DNA of 64,000 nucleotides from positions 1 through 64,000 of the forward strand of contig JADZEI010000074.1 of NCBI GenBank assembly GCA_020850615.1, read 5' to 3'. The notes below the pieces were generated by a model. That model made no database searches. It was not told the origin of the DNA and saw only the letters and a list, made by a program, of their open reading frames with translations. The translations under genes were made by a program, and so were the position numbers. Positions 1-7,998 of this stretch are shown piece by piece. This DNA comes from Dehalococcoidia bacterium (GTDB taxonomy: Bacteria > Chloroflexota > Dehalococcoidia > Tepidiformales > Tepidiformaceae). The first letter of the stretch is position 1. Every line of letters starts with the position of its first letter.

Positions 1-394
1 CGCAGGTGCTCCCGGCAGGGTGGCCGGCAAGTGGTAGAAGACACCCCGTCCGGCAAACGGGCACGTCCCAACCACTCCCCACGACGTATAGGGAGCGCTC
101 GGCCGCGCCCCGGTACCCCGCCCCGCGCCAGCCCGCAACACGCGCCGCCCACACCGCGTCCGTGGCACGCCCATCAGTGGCGCGACCAGCAGGGAGCGCT
201 TGGCCGCGCCCCGGCACGCCCGTCCCGCGCCAGCCCGCGACACGCGTCGCTGGGCGAGCCGGGCCGTCGCCGGGCTCCCTGCATCGCCCCATCAGTAGCC
301 CGACGCGTGAGCGAGGGCAGGGCCGCACCCCGGCGACCCGCCGCCATTCGGAGGCCAATCGACAATCGACAATCGTCAATCGTCAATTTCCCCC
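1..394. repeat. Gene-free, repeat-rich region downstream of the E1 beta gene
   Basis: No convincing gene is seen. The stretch holds at least three degenerate copies of a GC-rich repeat: about 90-144, 172-247 and 290-342. Two share the core GGGAGCGCTYGGCCGCGCCC, and two open with CATCAGTRGC. A related copy lies at 56975-57048. Positions 356-390 hold a heptamer tract based on CAATCGA/CAATCGT that runs up to the E1 beta stop codon. Apparent reading frames here are of repeat composition only. Confidence 0.6.
356..390. repeat. Heptamer short tandem repeat (CAATCGA/T)n
   Basis: Five consecutive seven-base units (CAATCGA twice, CAATCGT twice, then a degenerate CAATTTC) abut the 3' end of the E1 beta gene. 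A similar tract sits at the 3' end of the HAD gene near 61800. The form resembles the short tandemly repeated repetitive sequences known from filamentous cyanobacteria. Confidence 0.7.
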
Positions 395-1360
395 TCACCC
401 CATCGTCCGCCGCACCGCCTCCACGATCTTCCCCTCGTCCGGGTAGACCAGCTTCTCCAGCACCGGGCTGAACGGCGGGTGCACCATCAGCGACGCCACG
501 CGCTGGACCGGCCCCTTGAGCGACCGGAACGCCTCCTGGGCCACCAGCGCGCACAGCTCGCTCGCGACGCTGCACGTCTTGTTCGCCGAATCCACCGCCA
601 CGAACCGGCCCGTCTTCGCCACCGAGGCCAGGATCGCCTCCGTGTCCAGCGGCACCAGCGACCGCGGGTCGATCACCTCCACGGAGATGCCTTCCGCCGC
701 GAGCTGCTCCGCCGCCGCGAGGCTGCGCTGCACCATGCCGCCCACCGCAACGATCGTCACGTCCGTGCCTTCGCGGCGCACCGCCGCAACGCCCAGCGGC
801 ACCGTGTGGTCGCCCTCCGGCACCTCGCCGCGTGTCCGCATCACCGTGCTGTCCTCGCAGAACAGGACCGGGTCGTCCTCCCGCACGGCCGTCTTGAACA
901 GCCCGAGCGCGTCCGCCGGCGTCGTCGGCATCACGATCTTCAGCCCCGGGATGTTCATGTAGATCGGGTGCGGGCGGTCCGTGTGGTGCGCGGCCAGGCT
1001 ATTCGCGTACGAAATCCCCATCCGGTACACCACCGGCAGCGTCGCCTGCCCGCCAAACATGTACTTCATCTTCGCGACCTGGTTCACGAACTGGTCCATC
1101 GCCACCCACATGAACGCGCACTGCGAGGTCACGATCGGCCGCATTCCCGCCGCCGCCGCCCCCACCGCCGCGCCCACGAACCCCGTCTCCGAGGCCGGGC
1201 AATCCAGCACCCGGTCGTCCCCGAACTCCGCGTGGAGCCCGCCCGTGACGCCGTAGATGCCGCTGCGCACGCTGTCGCCCATGAGGAACACCGACGGGTC
1301 GCGCCGCATCTCGTGCTTGATGGCTTCCGTAATCGCTGCCGAAAAGCTCAGTTCTGCCAT
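395..1360 (-). CDS. 2-oxoacid dehydrogenase E1 component, beta subunit
   Basis: A 321-residue transketolase-like protein of the beta subunit family of thiamine diphosphate-dependent 2-oxoacid (pyruvate or acetoin type) dehydrogenases. With the alpha subunit it would decarboxylate a 2-oxoacid and pass the acyl group to lipoyl-E2. The N-terminal half carries the pyrimidine-binding fold (GDSVRSGIYGVTGGL, then ETGFVGAAVGAA). The C-terminal half is the usual transketolase C domain (VEVIDPRSLVPLD). Length matches the family. The start is set by a GAGGGGG ribosome site just upstream. It follows the alpha gene after 10 bases, so the two form one operon. No E2 or E3 gene is seen in the window. The substrate cannot be read from sequence. 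Confidence 0.9.
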   Translation of the reverse strand: MAELSFSAAITEAIKHEMRRDPSVFLMGDSVRSGIYGVTGGLHAEFGDDRVLDCPASETGFVGAAVGAAAAGMRPIVTSQCAFMWVAMDQFVNQVAKMKYMFGGQATLPVVYRMGISYANSLAAHHTDRPHPIYMNIPGLKIVMPTTPADALGLFKTAVREDDPVLFCEDSTVMRTRGEVPEGDHTVPLGVAAVRREGTDVTIVAVGGMVQRSLAAAEQLAAEGISVEVIDPRSLVPLDTEAILASVAKTGRFVAVDSANKTCSVASELCALVAQEAFRSLKGPVQRVASLMVHPPFSPVLEKLVYPDEGKIVEAVRRTMG

Positions 1361-1370
1361 GGTGTCCCCC

Positions 1371-2384
1371 TCAGTACCGGTCGGCCGCGATCGGGTTCGT
1401 GTAGAGCCCGTCGAAGAGCTCGCTCGGGTCGGGCTCCGGGCTCGTCCGGGCGAACTCCAGCGCCGCCTCGATCGCCGCCGCCGCGTCCTTTTCGATGGCG
1501 TCGAGCTCCTCCGCCGTCGCGTAGCCGCCGTCCAGCAGCCACGCCCGGTGGATCGCGATCGGGTCCCGCTGGCGCCACTTCTCGACCTCGTCCGCGTCGC
1601 GGTACGGCTCGGTGAGCAGGCGGCCCATCCCTTCGGCGTGGTCGAAGTACCGGTAGGTCACGCACTCCACCAGGCTCGGGCCCTGGCCCGCCCGCGCCCG
1701 CGCCACTGCCGCCCCCACCGCCTCGTACACGGCCAGCACATCCTGCCCGTCGACCGTCACGCCAGGCATGTCGTACGCGGCCGCGCGGTCGGCGATGTGC
1801 TGCACGGCGACCAGGTCGCGCACGTTCTTCACGATCGCGTACTGGTTGTTCTCGCACACGAACACGACCGGCAGCTTCCAGATCGCGGCCAGGTTCATCG
1901 ATTCGTGGCAGGCGCCTTCGTTGCTCGCGCCGTCGCCGAAGAACGGCATCGACACCTTCGTCTCTTTGCGCAGCTTCGAAGCCAGCGCCGCGCCCACCGC
2001 CACCGGCAGCGCCGAACCGAGGATGCCGGCTTCGCCGAGGATGCCCACGCTGAAGTCCGCCAGGTGCATGGAGCCGCCCTTGCCCTTGCAGTACCCGGTC
2101 CGTTTCCCGAAGAGCTCGGCCATCGCCCGGTCCACGCTCGCGCCCTTGGCGATGGGATGGCCGTGCGAACGGTGGTTCCCGGTGATGTAGTCGTCGTCGT
2201 TGAGCGCCGCGCAGGCGCCCACGGCAACGGCCTCTTCGCCGATGTATGCGTGGACCGCGCCGACGATCTCGCGGCGCGCCGCCAGCTCCACCGCGGCTTC
2301 GTCGAACTTCCGGATGAGCAGCATCCGCCGCAGCATCTCCAGGTACAGGCTGCGGTCACCTGGTTTCGTCAATCGTGCCTCCAT
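1371..2384 (-). CDS. 2-oxoacid dehydrogenase E1 component, alpha subunit
   Basis: A 337-residue thiamine diphosphate-binding E1 alpha subunit. The cofactor motif begins with GDG at residues 150-152 and ends with NN at 179-180, the classical spacing. The conserved GNHRSHGHPIAKG and GKGGSMH segments are present around 69-106. It is the first gene of a two-gene operon with the beta subunit. Length and features fit pyruvate, acetoin or branched-chain E1 enzymes. Acetoin-type enzymes are the closest in appearance, but this is a guess. No strong ribosome site precedes the ATG. A TAGACT hexamer lies 23 bases upstream on this strand and may be the -10 element. Confidence 0.9.
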   Translation of the reverse strand: MEARLTKPGDRSLYLEMLRRMLLIRKFDEAAVELAARREIVGAVHAYIGEEAVAVGACAALNDDDYITGNHRSHGHPIAKGASVDRAMAELFGKRTGYCKGKGGSMHLADFSVGILGEAGILGSALPVAVGAALASKLRKETKVSMPFFGDGASNEGACHESMNLAAIWKLPVVFVCENNQYAIVKNVRDLVAVQHIADRAAAYDMPGVTVDGQDVLAVYEAVGAAVARARAGQGPSLVECVTYRYFDHAEGMGRLLTEPYRDADEVEKWRQRDPIAIHRAWLLDGGYATAEELDAIEKDAAAAIEAALEFARTSPEPDPSELFDGLYTNPIAADRY

Positions 2385-2538
2385 GCGTGTTCGCCACGCT
2401 GACCGGGAGTCTATGGTGTCTGCTAGGCTTCCCGCGGGCCCGACTGGCCCCGGTTATTCCGGTCGCCGGGCCATTGCTGCGCGCGCCACGCGCACAGTAG
2501 CGTGCCGCGACGAAACCGGCACCCGAATGGAGACACGC

Positions 2539-3447
2539 ATGCCCGTCGAGCAAGTCCGATTCCGCAGCGGCGACGGTGAATGCGGCGCCGACCTCTACCT
2601 GCCCGATGACCTCGCCGCCGGCGAACGGCGCGCCGCCATCGTCATGGGCAGCGGCTTCGCCACCCGCAAGGAGAGCATCCAGTCCCAGGCGGCGTATTTC
2701 GCCCGGCACGGCTACATCGCCCTTGCCATCGACTACCGCACCTTCGGCGCCAGCAGCGGCGAGCCGCGCGGCCAGGTCATGCCGCTCTGGCAGGTGGAGG
2801 ACTACCGCTCCGCCGTCACCTATCTCGAGAACCGGCCCGACGTGGATCCGGACCGCCTCGGCATCTGGGGCATGAGCTTCGCCGGCGGTGTCGTCCTCTA
2901 CGCAGCTGCCTACGAACCGCGGATCAAGGCCGTCGTCTCGCAGACGCCCGTCGTGAATGGCTGGCGCTGGGCCCAGGGCCTCCGCACCCGTGGCGAATGG
3001 GAGAAGCTCATCGGCGAGACGCTCGTGAACGACCGCCGCAAGCGCGCCGCCGGCGAGCCCAGCCGCAAGATCCCGCACTCCGGCGCGATGTACGCCGCCA
3101 TGCCCTTCAGCGAACCCGACATGGCCGAAGTCGACGTCATGCGCGAACCCGACGGCACGCTGCCGATGCACGTCGAGCCGCGCGTCACCCTCGAGTCGCT
3201 GGAAAAGGTCATCGAGTTCCTGCCGGACGCCGTGGTCGACCGGATCGCGCCGCGCGCGATGTGCATCATCGGCGTCACCGGCTTCGACGCCGTGCACCCG
3301 CTCGACCACATCCAGGACGCGTACCGCCGCGCGGGCGAGCCGAAGCAGCTCGTCCTCCTGCCCTACCGCGAGTTCGGCGTCTACGTCGAACCCGGGCTCA
3401 CCGTTGCCCTGGACCACGCCCGCGCCTGGTTCGACACGCACCTGTAG
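2539..3447 (+). CDS. Alpha/beta hydrolase, dienelactone hydrolase/acylpeptidase-like
   Basis: A 302-residue alpha/beta hydrolase. The nucleophile elbow is GMSFAGG, with Ser113 as the likely nucleophile. It is preceded by an oxyanion-type segment (VMGSGFATRKES) and DYRTFGASSGEPRG, as in DUF1100/X-Pro-like hydrolases. A late FDAVHPLDH segment probably holds the catalytic acid. Substrate is unknown. An in-frame ATG lies 12 bases upstream at 2527, but the GGAG at 2529-2532 is correctly spaced for 2539. It stands alone on the plus strand, divergent from the E1 operon. An ester or peptide substrate is likely. Confidence 0.8.
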   Translation: MPVEQVRFRSGDGECGADLYLPDDLAAGERRAAIVMGSGFATRKESIQSQAAYFARHGYIALAIDYRTFGASSGEPRGQVMPLWQVEDYRSAVTYLENRPDVDPDRLGIWGMSFAGGVVLYAAAYEPRIKAVVSQTPVVNGWRWAQGLRTRGEWEKLIGETLVNDRRKRAAGEPSRKIPHSGAMYAAMPFSEPDMAEVDVMREPDGTLPMHVEPRVTLESLEKVIEFLPDAVVDRIAPRAMCIIGVTGFDAVHPLDHIQDAYRRAGEPKQLVLLPYREFGVYVEPGLTVALDHARAWFDTHL

Positions 3448-3513
3448 GCTCCGGTTTCGCGCCGAACCGCCGCCGGTTTCGCCGCCCGGCGCGTCTCTGA
3501 CCGCCCGCTGACG

Positions 3514-3519
3514 TAGAAT
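3514..3519 (+). promoter_or_regulatory. Candidate -10 element (TAGAAT) for the GlcG-like gene
   Basis: TAGAAT lies about 30 bases before the start. The same hexamer precedes the acyl-CoA synthetase and EF-G2 genes. No good -35 is visible here. Confidence 0.45.
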
Positions 3520-3550
3520 CGCCCACGCAATCCATACTGGAGTGAGCAAT

Positions 3551-3970
3551 TTGGCCAACAGTGTCAGCAAGCCGTCCATCACGATCGAAGCCGCCCAGAA
3601 GGCGATCGCCGCGGCCGAGGTGAAGGCCCGCGAAATCGGCGTCCCCATGTGCATCGCCATCTGCGACGAAAGCGGCGTCCTCAAGGCGTTCAGCCGCATG
3701 GATGGCGCCGCCCTCCTCAGCATCCAGATCTCCCAGGACAAGGCCTACACCTCCGTCGGCTTCGGCATGCCCACCCACGGCTGGTACGACTTCATCAAGG
3801 ACGATGGCCCCCTCGCCCTCGGCATCCCCAAGACCGACCGCCTGATCATCTTCGGCGGCGGCTACCCGATTAAGGAGGGCAACGCCATCATCGGCGCCAT
3901 CGGCGTCAGCGGCGGCCACTACACGCAGGACCAGGTCGTCGCCGAAGCCGGCCTCGCAGCCCTCGCCTAG
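3551..3970 (+). CDS. GlcG/HbpS family (DUF336) protein
   Basis: About 139 residues of the GlcG/HbpS fold, a small alpha/beta domain found alone or beside glycolate and diol utilisation genes. Some members bind haem or cobalamin-type ligands; the role of most is unknown. Seen are the typical AIAICDESGVLKAFSRMDGA segment near the N-terminus and a C-terminal GAIGVSGG loop. The frame also opens at a GTG at 3542, but GGAG at 3539-3542 favours the TTG at 3551. It converges on the flavoprotein gene at 4057. Nothing nearby names its ligand. Confidence 0.75.
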   Translation: MANSVSKPSITIEAAQKAIAAAEVKAREIGVPMCIAICDESGVLKAFSRMDGAALLSIQISQDKAYTSVGFGMPTHGWYDFIKDDGPLALGIPKTDRLIIFGGGYPIKEGNAIIGAIGVSGGHYTQDQVVAEAGLAALA

Positions 3971-4056
3971 CCACCCCACCGCGCACGCTCGCCGCCCCGG
4001 CCGCACCTGGCCCGGGCGGCAGTTCCGGCGCCGCGTCGCGAAAACCCGCGCGGCCC

Positions 4057-5292
4057 CTACTCCAGGATCCGCGCCCGCATGCTCTCTTCGAAGGCGAACT
4101 CGGGGACGTTCTCCGGCCCCACCATCACCGCCAGCGTTGGCAGCATGAGCGAGGGGTCCGCCGCCCGGCGCTCGGCCGCGCGCCGCCGCCGCGCCTGCGC
4201 CTCCGGCCCGAACTCACCGTCCAGCGTCGACGTGATCGACGCCGCGAACCGCAGCCGCCGCAGCCGCTCGCGCCGCTCCTCCGCGTAGGGCGCCAGGTTC
4301 GCCGTCGACCAGTCGCTCGTCGAGAGCAGGATGTCGCTCACCATCCGCACGTCGCGCAACGTGATCGAGAGCCCCTGCCCAACGATCGGGTCGTTGTGCC
4401 CGGCGGAATCGCCCACCAGCACCACCCCCTCGACGTACGGCACGTCCGTCCACGTGTCGTTGTTCGGGTACGAATAGCACGGGCCAGCTGGCTTCGCGTG
4501 TGCGAACGCCTCGGACCACGGCACCGTGCGCAGCCGGAACGCGTCGAGGAAGCGCTGCTGCGCACCATCGCCCGCGAGGAAGCCCCGCCGGTCGCTCGCG
4601 TACCCCAGGTAGAGCCGCACCCGGCCGTTGCCCTGCGGGAACGCGAGGAAGTTGATGTCGCCTTCGACGCCCTTCGTCTGCGCGTCCTCCGGCCAGCCGT
4701 GCGCGCCTTCCACCAGCATCCCGGTGAACAGGTGATGCTGCGGATCGGCGTGGAGCTCGATGCCGGATTGCCGCAGGGTCACGCCCGCCCTGCCATCCGC
4801 GCCGATGATGATCCGGCACGTTGCCGTCCGCTCGTCCGCGCCGTCCAGGTACGTCACCGAAGGCGACGCCCCCGGGTGCACCGCGACCGACTCGATCCCG
4901 CGGCGGAAGGTCACGCCGGCCTCCACCGCAGCGTCGGCCAGCGCCTGGCATGCGACCGTGTGCTGGATGCAGAGCGGCCCCGGCACGCCCGGCAGCAGCG
5001 ACGTCACGTCCAGTGCGTTCTCGATGGAGACTTGCGGGTCCTCAACGTCGTCGCCGAACGCGACATGGCGCTTGAGGTAGTGCGCGCCCGCGGCATCGAG
5101 CACGCCGCGCAGGCCGAGCCGGTCCGTTTCGAGCACACCCCACGGTGCGATCCACTCGCCGCGCACCCGGTCGCGGTAGACATGCGTCTTTTCGAGGACG
5201 AGCACGGAGTGCCCGGCGCGCGCGAGGACCGTGGCGATAGCGGAGCCGGCGATGCCGCCGCCCACTACGACGGCATCGTACGCGTTTGTCAT
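4057..5292 (-). CDS. FAD-dependent monooxygenase/geranylgeranyl-reductase-like oxidoreductase
   Basis: A 411-residue flavoprotein of the p-hydroxybenzoate hydroxylase/geranylgeranyl reductase superfamily. The Rossmann GGGIAGS is at residues 11-17. The GADGRAG loop lies mid-protein. The second FAD-contact motif, VGDSAGHNDPIVGQG, is near residue 290. Such enzymes hydroxylate or reduce hydrophobic substrates using NAD(P)H. The substrate is not predictable here. There is no signal peptide. It lies 94 bases upstream of the csoR 3' end on the same strand, so it could be read through from csoR, but its AT-rich leader (5293-5345) suggests its own promoter. Confidence 0.85.
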   Translation of the reverse strand: MTNAYDAVVVGGGIAGSAIATVLARAGHSVLVLEKTHVYRDRVRGEWIAPWGVLETDRLGLRGVLDAAGAHYLKRHVAFGDDVEDPQVSIENALDVTSLLPGVPGPLCIQHTVACQALADAAVEAGVTFRRGIESVAVHPGASPSVTYLDGADERTATCRIIIGADGRAGVTLRQSGIELHADPQHHLFTGMLVEGAHGWPEDAQTKGVEGDINFLAFPQGNGRVRLYLGYASDRRGFLAGDGAQQRFLDAFRLRTVPWSEAFAHAKPAGPCYSYPNNDTWTDVPYVEGVVLVGDSAGHNDPIVGQGLSITLRDVRMVSDILLSTSDWSTANLAPYAEERRERLRRLRFAASITSTLDGEFGPEAQARRRRAAERRAADPSLMLPTLAVMVGPENVPEFAFEESMRARILE

Positions 5293-5386
5293 TTATTGCA
5301 GCCTCAACGGCGAAACGCCGGAACGGGATTAATAGCAGCCGTCATAGTAGTGGGCTACTGCCGGTAAGTGGCGCGCCAAACGACCG

Positions 5387-5665
5387 TCAGTCCCCGTGCG
5401 TCGAGTGCCTGCTCCAGAGCCGCAGCGTCCGCCGGAGTTGCTCCATCTGCTGCTCCGGGATCTCCACCCCGGCGAGGATGCAGGCCTGGAGGTGCCGGTC
5501 GAGGATCAGCAGCCCCGCCTGTTCGAGCCCGCTGCGCGCCGCCAGCAGCTGGTTCAGCACGTCCTCGCAGGCACGGTCCTCTTCGAGCATCTTGCGCAGC
5601 CCGCGTACCTGGCCCTCTACGCGTGCCAGCCGGTCTTGCAGCTTCTTATCGTCGTCGTGTGCCAT
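5387..5665 (-). CDS. csoR: CsoR-family metal/thiol-sensing repressor
   Basis: A 92-residue all-helical repressor of the CsoR/RcnR family (DUF156). The copper ligand set is seen as Cys33, His58 and Cys62. The spacing (25 and 4) is the same as in mycobacterial CsoR, which favours Cu(I) sensing over the persulfide sensor CstR, which lacks this histidine. The start at 5665 gives the family length; the frame extends further upstream without support. The gene is divergent from trxA. A pseudo-palindrome typical of CsoR operators lies between them, and a second lies before trxB. No copper ATPase or chaperone gene is nearby, so the visible regulon is the thioredoxin system and probably csoR itself. 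Confidence 0.9.
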   Translation of the reverse strand: MAHDDDKKLQDRLARVEGQVRGLRKMLEEDRACEDVLNQLLAARSGLEQAGLLILDRHLQACILAGVEIPEQQMEQLRRTLRLWSRHSTHGD

Positions 5666-5677
5666 GTGTGAAACCTG

Positions 5678-5736
5678 TTGACAGGCGATACCCGGTGGGG
5701 GTATTGTCACGATACTACACGCGGGGATCCTGTCAA
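5678..5736. promoter_or_regulatory. Divergent csoR/trxA promoters
   Basis: Plus strand: TTGACA at 5678-5683, then TATTGT at 5702-5707 (18-base spacer), reading to trxA. Minus strand: TTGACA (5736-5731) and TATCGT after a 16-base spacer, reading to csoR. The operator at 5688-5704 fills the trxA promoter spacer and sits near the csoR start site. Confidence 0.65.
5688..5704. promoter_or_regulatory. CsoR-type operator 1
   Basis: ATACCC-GGTGG-GGGTAT is a 17-base inverted repeat with the TACC...GGTA edges and G/C-rich centre known from CsoR operators. Binding here should repress trxA and autoregulate csoR. Confidence 0.7.
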
Positions 5737-5770
5737 CCACCCGCGCCTGCATCGAAGGAGGACATCCATC

Positions 5771-6103
5771 ATGGCGGATGTGCGCGAAACCAGCGACGCC
5801 ACCTTTACCACCGAAGTCGTCAACGGCGACCTCCCGGCCCTCGTCGACTTCTGGGCGCCCTGGTGTGGCCCCTGCCGCATGGTTGCCCCCATCGTCGGCG
5901 AGCTCAGCGAGGAATACGCCGGCAAGATCAACTTCTTCAAGCTCAACACCGACGAAAACGCCAACGTCCCGTCCAAGTACGGCATCCGCAGCATCCCGTC
6001 GCTCCTCCTCTTCAAGCCCGGCGACGACAAGCCCGTCGCCACCATTGTCGGCTTCCGCCCCAAGGGCGACCTCAAGAAGCGCATCGACGAGGCGCTCGCG
6101 TAG
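5771..6103 (+). CDS. trxA: Thioredoxin
   Basis: A 110-residue thioredoxin with the WCGPC active site (Cys32, Cys35) and the cis-proline segment SIPSLLLFKPG. It reduces protein disulfides and is recharged by thioredoxin reductase, encoded just downstream. The start is fixed by AAGGAGG ten bases before the ATG. Promoter and CsoR operator lie 65-90 bases upstream. A strong hairpin at 6133-6157 followed by TTTC ends the transcript before trxB, which has its own operator. Metal or thiol stress would therefore derepress both genes. Confidence 0.95.
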   Translation: MADVRETSDATFTTEVVNGDLPALVDFWAPWCGPCRMVAPIVGELSEEYAGKINFFKLNTDENANVPSKYGIRSIPSLLLFKPGDDKPVATIVGFRPKGDLKKRIDEALA

Positions 6104-6132
6104 GCAGCTCGCGTTCCCGCATCACCACGACG

Positions 6133-6160
6133 AGGCCCCGCCACACCGGCGGGGCCTTTC
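6133..6160 (+). terminator. Terminator after trxA
   Basis: Ten-base-pair stem AGGCCCCGCC/GGCGGGGCCT with a five-base loop, followed by TTC. Confidence 0.75.
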
Positions 6161-6179
6161 GCATGCCCCGGTGACACAA

Positions 6180-6196
6180 ATACCCCCACGGGGTAT
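6180..6196. promoter_or_regulatory. CsoR-type operator 2, upstream of trxB
   Basis: ATACCCC-CAC-GGGGTAT is a perfect 7+3+7 inverted repeat, 34 bases before the trxB start. It has the same edges and 17-base length as the csoR/trxA site. Confidence 0.75.
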
Positions 6197-6230
6197 CATA
6201 TGGTCAGAACGACTGCCGGAGGGACTACTC

Positions 6231-7193
6231 GTGAAGCAGTACGACATCGCGATCATCGGCGGCGGCGGGGCCGGCCTCACCGCCGCGCTCTACGCCGCCC
6301 GCGCCCGCCGCTCGACCATCGTCTTCGAAGGCAAGGTCACCGGCGGCCAGATCGCCACCACCGACCTCGTCGAGAACTTCCCCGGCTTCCCCGAAGGCGT
6401 GAACGGCTTCGACCTCGCCATGGCCATGCTCCAGCAGGCCGAGCGCTTCGGCACCGAGATGGCCTACGAACCGGTCCAGTCACTCGAACGGCTCCCCGGC
6501 GGCAGCTTCCGCATCACCACCGACGGCGGCGCTTACGAAGCCCGCGCGGTCATCTACACCGCCGGCGCTGACTACAACCGCCTCGGCATCCCCGGCGAAA
6601 CCGAGCTCACCGGCAAGGGCGTGAGCTGGTGCGCCACCTGCGACGCTGCCTTCTTCGCCGGCCAGGAGGTCGCCGTCGTCGGCGGTGGCGACGCGGCCCT
6701 GGACGAGGGCCTCTTCGTGACCCGCTACGCCAGCAAAGTCCACGTCATCCACCGCCGGGACACGCTTCGCGCCAGCCAGATCCTCCAGGAGCGCTCCTTC
6801 GCCAACCCCCGCATGTCGTTCACCTGGGATACCGTCGTCGAGCGCATCAACGGCACGGACCAGGTCACCAGCCTCGACCTCCGCAACGTCAAAACCGGCG
6901 AGACCACGAACCTGCCCGTCGGCGCCATCTTCATCTTCATCGGCCAGACGCCGAACAGTCACCTGCTCAAGGGCCTCGCCGAGCTCGACGCCGGCGGCCA
7001 CGCGCTCGTCGACCTCGAGATGCGGACGAGCCTGCCTGGCCTCTTCGCCGCCGGCGACATCCGCACGAAGGCCGCGCGCCAGCTCATCGCTGCCGCCGGC
7101 GACGGCGCCACCGCGGCCATCTCCGCCGAGCACTACCTCAACGCGCTCGACCGCGCGGCCGAGCACGAGGGCACGCTCGCCACGGCCCGATAG
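6231..7193 (+). CDS. trxB: Thioredoxin-disulfide reductase
   Basis: A 320-residue low-molecular-weight thioredoxin reductase. The FAD motif IIGGGGAGLTAA starts at residue 8, the redox pair CATC is at 134-137, the NAD(P) motif VVGGGDAALDEG follows, and the C-terminal FAD contact is FAAGDIRTKAARQ. The NADP-binding HRRD follows the second Rossmann fold, so NADPH is likely. Start GTG with GGAGGG upstream. It is probably transcribed separately from trxA because a terminator and a CsoR-type operator lie between them. It converges with the sir2 gene only 7 bases away. Confidence 0.93.
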   Translation: MKQYDIAIIGGGGAGLTAALYAARARRSTIVFEGKVTGGQIATTDLVENFPGFPEGVNGFDLAMAMLQQAERFGTEMAYEPVQSLERLPGGSFRITTDGGAYEARAVIYTAGADYNRLGIPGETELTGKGVSWCATCDAAFFAGQEVAVVGGGDAALDEGLFVTRYASKVHVIHRRDTLRASQILQERSFANPRMSFTWDTVVERINGTDQVTSLDLRNVKTGETTNLPVGAIFIFIGQTPNSHLLKGLAELDAGGHALVDLEMRTSLPGLFAAGDIRTKAARQLIAAAGDGATAAISAEHYLNALDRAAEHEGTLATAR

Positions 7194-7199
7194 CCCGGC

Positions 7200-7982
7200 T
7201 CAGAGCTCCTGGTGCAGCAGCTCGACCACGGCCGGCAGCGCCTGGCCCGCACTCGCGCGGATCACCACATCCGCGATTTCGCTCAGGGGCGTCTCTTCCG
7301 GGTTGATCTCGATGAGGGGCGCCCCCCGGCGCTTCGCCATCACCGGGAAGTCCGCTGCCGGGTACACCACCGCCGAGGTGCCGATCGAGAGGAACAGGTC
7401 GGTCATCGACGTCTGCCGGTAGCACTCGTGGAGCGCGTCCTGCGGGATCGGCTCGCCGAACATCACCGTGTCGTTCTTGAGGATGCCGCCGCATTCCGGG
7501 CAGAGCGGCGGGATGCGGTCCAGCGAGATCGTCGAGAGCCGGTCGCGCCCGCCGCAGTTCGTACAGCGCACCAGGAACCGGTTGCCGTGGATCTCCGTAA
7601 TGTGCCGCGAACCGGCCTTCCGGTGCAGGTCATCGATGTTCTGGGTGATGATGTGCGCCAGCCGGCCCATGTGCTCCAGCTCGGCGAGCGCGTGGTGGCC
7701 CGGGTTCGGCGAGGCGCTGTCGATCGCCTTCGCGAACGCGCTCTCGGCGTGCCGCCCATCGAGCGCTTCCCGCCACCAGAGCGCCGGGTCCGTCAGGAAC
7801 AGGTCCCAGCCATCGATCGTCGGTTCGCCAAACTTCGTCCACAGCCCGCCCGTCCCGCGATAGGTCGGGATGCCGCTCTCGGCCGAGAGCCCCGCGCCCA
7901 CGAGCGCGATCGCGTGCGTGCTCCGGCGCAGCAGGCGGGCCGCATCGTGGATGGCCTGGTCAAAGTCGACGGCTGCAGTCAC
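7200..7982 (-). CDS. cobB: Sir2-family NAD-dependent protein deacylase
   Basis: A 260-residue sirtuin. The NAD-binding GAGLSAESGIP lies at residues 29-39, TQNIDDLHRKAG is followed by the catalytic His in EIHGN, and the zinc pairs CTNC and CPEC are intact. It removes acyl groups from lysines using NAD. The chosen start is a GTG with GGAG upstream; earlier in-frame codons lack support. It is the last gene of the glpK-glpD-sir2 operon, 16 bases after glpD. Across the repeat region lies an acyl-CoA synthetase, and enzymes of that superfamily are classic sirtuin targets. That link is inference. Confidence 0.9.
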   Translation of the reverse strand: MTAAVDFDQAIHDAARLLRRSTHAIALVGAGLSAESGIPTYRGTGGLWTKFGEPTIDGWDLFLTDPALWWREALDGRHAESAFAKAIDSASPNPGHHALAELEHMGRLAHIITQNIDDLHRKAGSRHITEIHGNRFLVRCTNCGGRDRLSTISLDRIPPLCPECGGILKNDTVMFGEPIPQDALHECYRQTSMTDLFLSIGTSAVVYPAADFPVMAKRRGAPLIEINPEETPLSEIADVVIRASAGQALPAVVELLHQEL

Positions 7983-7998
7983 GGGGGAACTCCAACGC

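Noticed and set aside
6-575. Reading frames in the first 575 bases
   Set aside because: They follow repeat sequence or the antisense of E1 beta, with low-complexity Arg/Pro/Ala products.
999-1202. Small glycine-rich frame opposite and within E1 beta
   Set aside because: Alternative frame inside a strongly supported gene.
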